64,000 nt of DNA from Meloidogyne chitwoodi. Lineage: Eukaryota; Nematoda; Chromadorea; Rhabditida; Meloidogynidae. Under the pieces are notes generated by a model, which was not told the origin of the DNA, did not search any database, and saw nothing but the letters and a program-made list of their open reading frames with translations. This document shows, piece by piece, positions 61,621 through 64,000 of the stretch. The first letter of the stretch is position 1. The number at the start of each line of letters is the position of its first letter. The DNA lies in contig JACZZP010000007.1 in assembly GCA_015183035.1 (NCBI GenBank), positions 1,426,001-1,490,000 of the forward strand, given 5' to 3'. The translations under genes and the position numbers were made by a program.

Positions 61621-61873
61621 TTTTAAAAATATTTTTTTGTTATTTGCTTTGAAAATTAATTTTTTGTTTATCAAAAATTAATTGTATTTATTTAAATAAT
61701 GATTATTAAAATTTTTTGAACTCTTTTTATGGAAATTAATTTGTAATATTCTTTAAATTTTTATTAAAATTTATTTTAATGTTATTCACATACTAGATTC
61801 TTTTAAACCAAACATTAGTGCTTAAACATAATCTTTTCAACGACTGATTTTTTTGTTTTTAATTAAATATTTC
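61621..61873. other. Short gap between THOC3 and TYMS
   Basis: About 250 bp on the same strand; AT-rich, no recognised element. Co-transcription of the two genes is possible. Confidence 0.4.
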
Positions 61874-63256
<1,383 letters not shown>

Positions 63257-63485
63257 TAAATTTATTTTTTAATTTATTTTTAAATTTAATTTATTATTAT
63301 TTTAAAGTTTTCATAAAAATAATGTTTTTTTATTATTTTTTATTTAGGTAAATAACCAGTTGATGTCCTACCTGTCCGCAAAGAGAATTCGCTCTTTTCT
63401 TACCTTCTCTTGCATTTTTGGCGTTAGGAGAAGGGCACGCTTATTCTTCCTCTTCACTGTAATATGCCTGTTGGCACCAGTGATG

Positions 63486-63636
63486 TCCCGGTTCCGGGAA
63501 CCGGCACCGGTTCCCACGGTTCCGGTTCCGGAACCGGAACCGTGGAACCGTCAAAAATTGGAACCACTCCGGAACCGTGGAACCGTAAAATTCGTAGAAC
63601 CGGTTCGGAACCGGTTTTGGAACCGTCCATTTTTAA
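63486..63636. repeat. Island of GGTTCCGGAACC words
   Basis: About 150 bp filled with GGTTCC, GGAACC, CCGGAACCG and ACCGTGGAACCG words in both orientations, for example GGTTCCGGTTCCGGAACCGG. The words are self-complementary, so the island can fold in many ways. Spacing is irregular. Confidence 0.85.
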
Positions 63637-63750
63637 TATTTATATAATTATTTTTTGAAACGAAAGTAATAAATTGATCGATTTTCATGAATAATTGATC
63701 CTAAAGAGATATTCAAGTTAATTTGCCAATGGCCAGTGGTTGGAAAATCG

Positions 63751-63842
63751 TACCAAATTTCGTACTCGTACTTTGGTACGAGAGGGAAAAAATGACTAAA
63801 ATACGAGGTACACGAGGAGTACGAGCTCGTACTCTCGTACTT
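63751..63842. repeat. Island of GTACGAG/CTCGTAC words
   Basis: About 90 bp with repeated CGTAC, GTACGAG and CTCGTAC in both orientations, such as GAGTACGAGCTCGTACTCTC, which is palindromic around its centre. A third distinct word with the same architecture as the islands at 48547, 49880 and 63486. Confidence 0.8.
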
Positions 63843-64000
63843 AAGGTTTAAATTTTCGCCAAATTTCTTCCTTTTCCATGTGGAAATAAAATGTTCACTC
63901 CATTCCTCTTCCCCCAGTTTATTTTTACAAGCGAGAAAAGAAAAGGAATGTTTATATATATGTAATTTACTTATTTTTTCCAAGTATGCATCTATGGTTT

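Larger units (their letters stand above)
63257..64000. other. 3' flank with palindromic-word islands, no gene seen
   Basis: After the TYMS stop there is AT-rich flank, a less AT-rich patch (63355-63480) with no recognisable homology, and two GC-rich word islands listed separately. Short open frames crossing the islands read as Gly/Thr/Ser or Pro/Glu-rich, a by-product of the repeated words. Confidence 0.5.

Overview
The window looks like nuclear DNA from a nematode, most likely a root-knot nematode (Meloidogyne) or close relative. The evidence is very high A+T, many introns of about 40-60 bp with short T-rich TTTTAG/TTTAG acceptors, acceptor-like AG sites just upstream of start codons that fit spliced-leader trans-splicing, and a nematode-flavoured gene set (VAB-10 spectraplakin, innexin, ShK and astacin proteins, TPH-1). 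The species is inferred; no rRNA or mitochondrial marker is present. No tRNA, rRNA or CRISPR array was recognised.

Layout. 1-2926 (+): the 3' end of a vab-10 spectraplakin gene. 5065-5666 (+): a small, probably myristoylated Asn-rich protein. 5795-8052 (-): a secreted lipocalin-like protein with a 29-bp tandem repeat in one intron. 8579-10969 (+): an innexin. 11319-12560 (+): a type II membrane methyltransferase-like protein. 12718-14459 (-): an orphan rhodopsin-type GPCR. 15760-18142 (-): a USP4/15-type deubiquitinase. 18398-22996 (+): TMEM222, U2A' and a KANSL1-like protein, so closely spaced that they may form an operon. 23362-26317 (-): tryptophan hydroxylase. 27468-29610 (+): a secreted carboxylesterase. 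29760-32968 (-): an astacin-ShK metalloprotease. 39098-33243 (-): CC2D1, PAF1 and RPB5 head-to-tail, a second operon-like cluster whose last two genes both serve RNA polymerase II. 39853-41159 (+): a secreted acidic ShK protein. 41523-42958 (+): capping protein beta. 43330-44278 (+): ARL3. 45306-48465 (+): a Frizzled receptor.

48466-58430 is a decayed, repeat-rich block. It holds GC-rich palindromic-word islands, a polypyrimidine tract, a KCNQ channel remnant that lacks S5, a 168-bp tandem repeat, exon-like remnants of unrecognised genes, a TTAGGCGC repeat, a 17-copy 105-bp satellite that ends exactly at the LTR of a truncated Ty3/Gypsy element, and a 760-bp hAT-like foldback element with an 8-bp target duplication.

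Ordinary genes resume with THOC3 (58486-61620, +). Its first intron would be 47 bp but carries a complete 1641-bp Tc1-like transposon with Sleeping Beauty-style IR/DR ends. Thymidylate synthase follows (61874-63256, +), and the window ends in two more palindromic-word islands. I found no convincing new multi-gene system. The most unusual signals are the self-complementary GC-rich word islands in AT-rich DNA, the TTAGGCGC arrays, and the clean transposon insertions.
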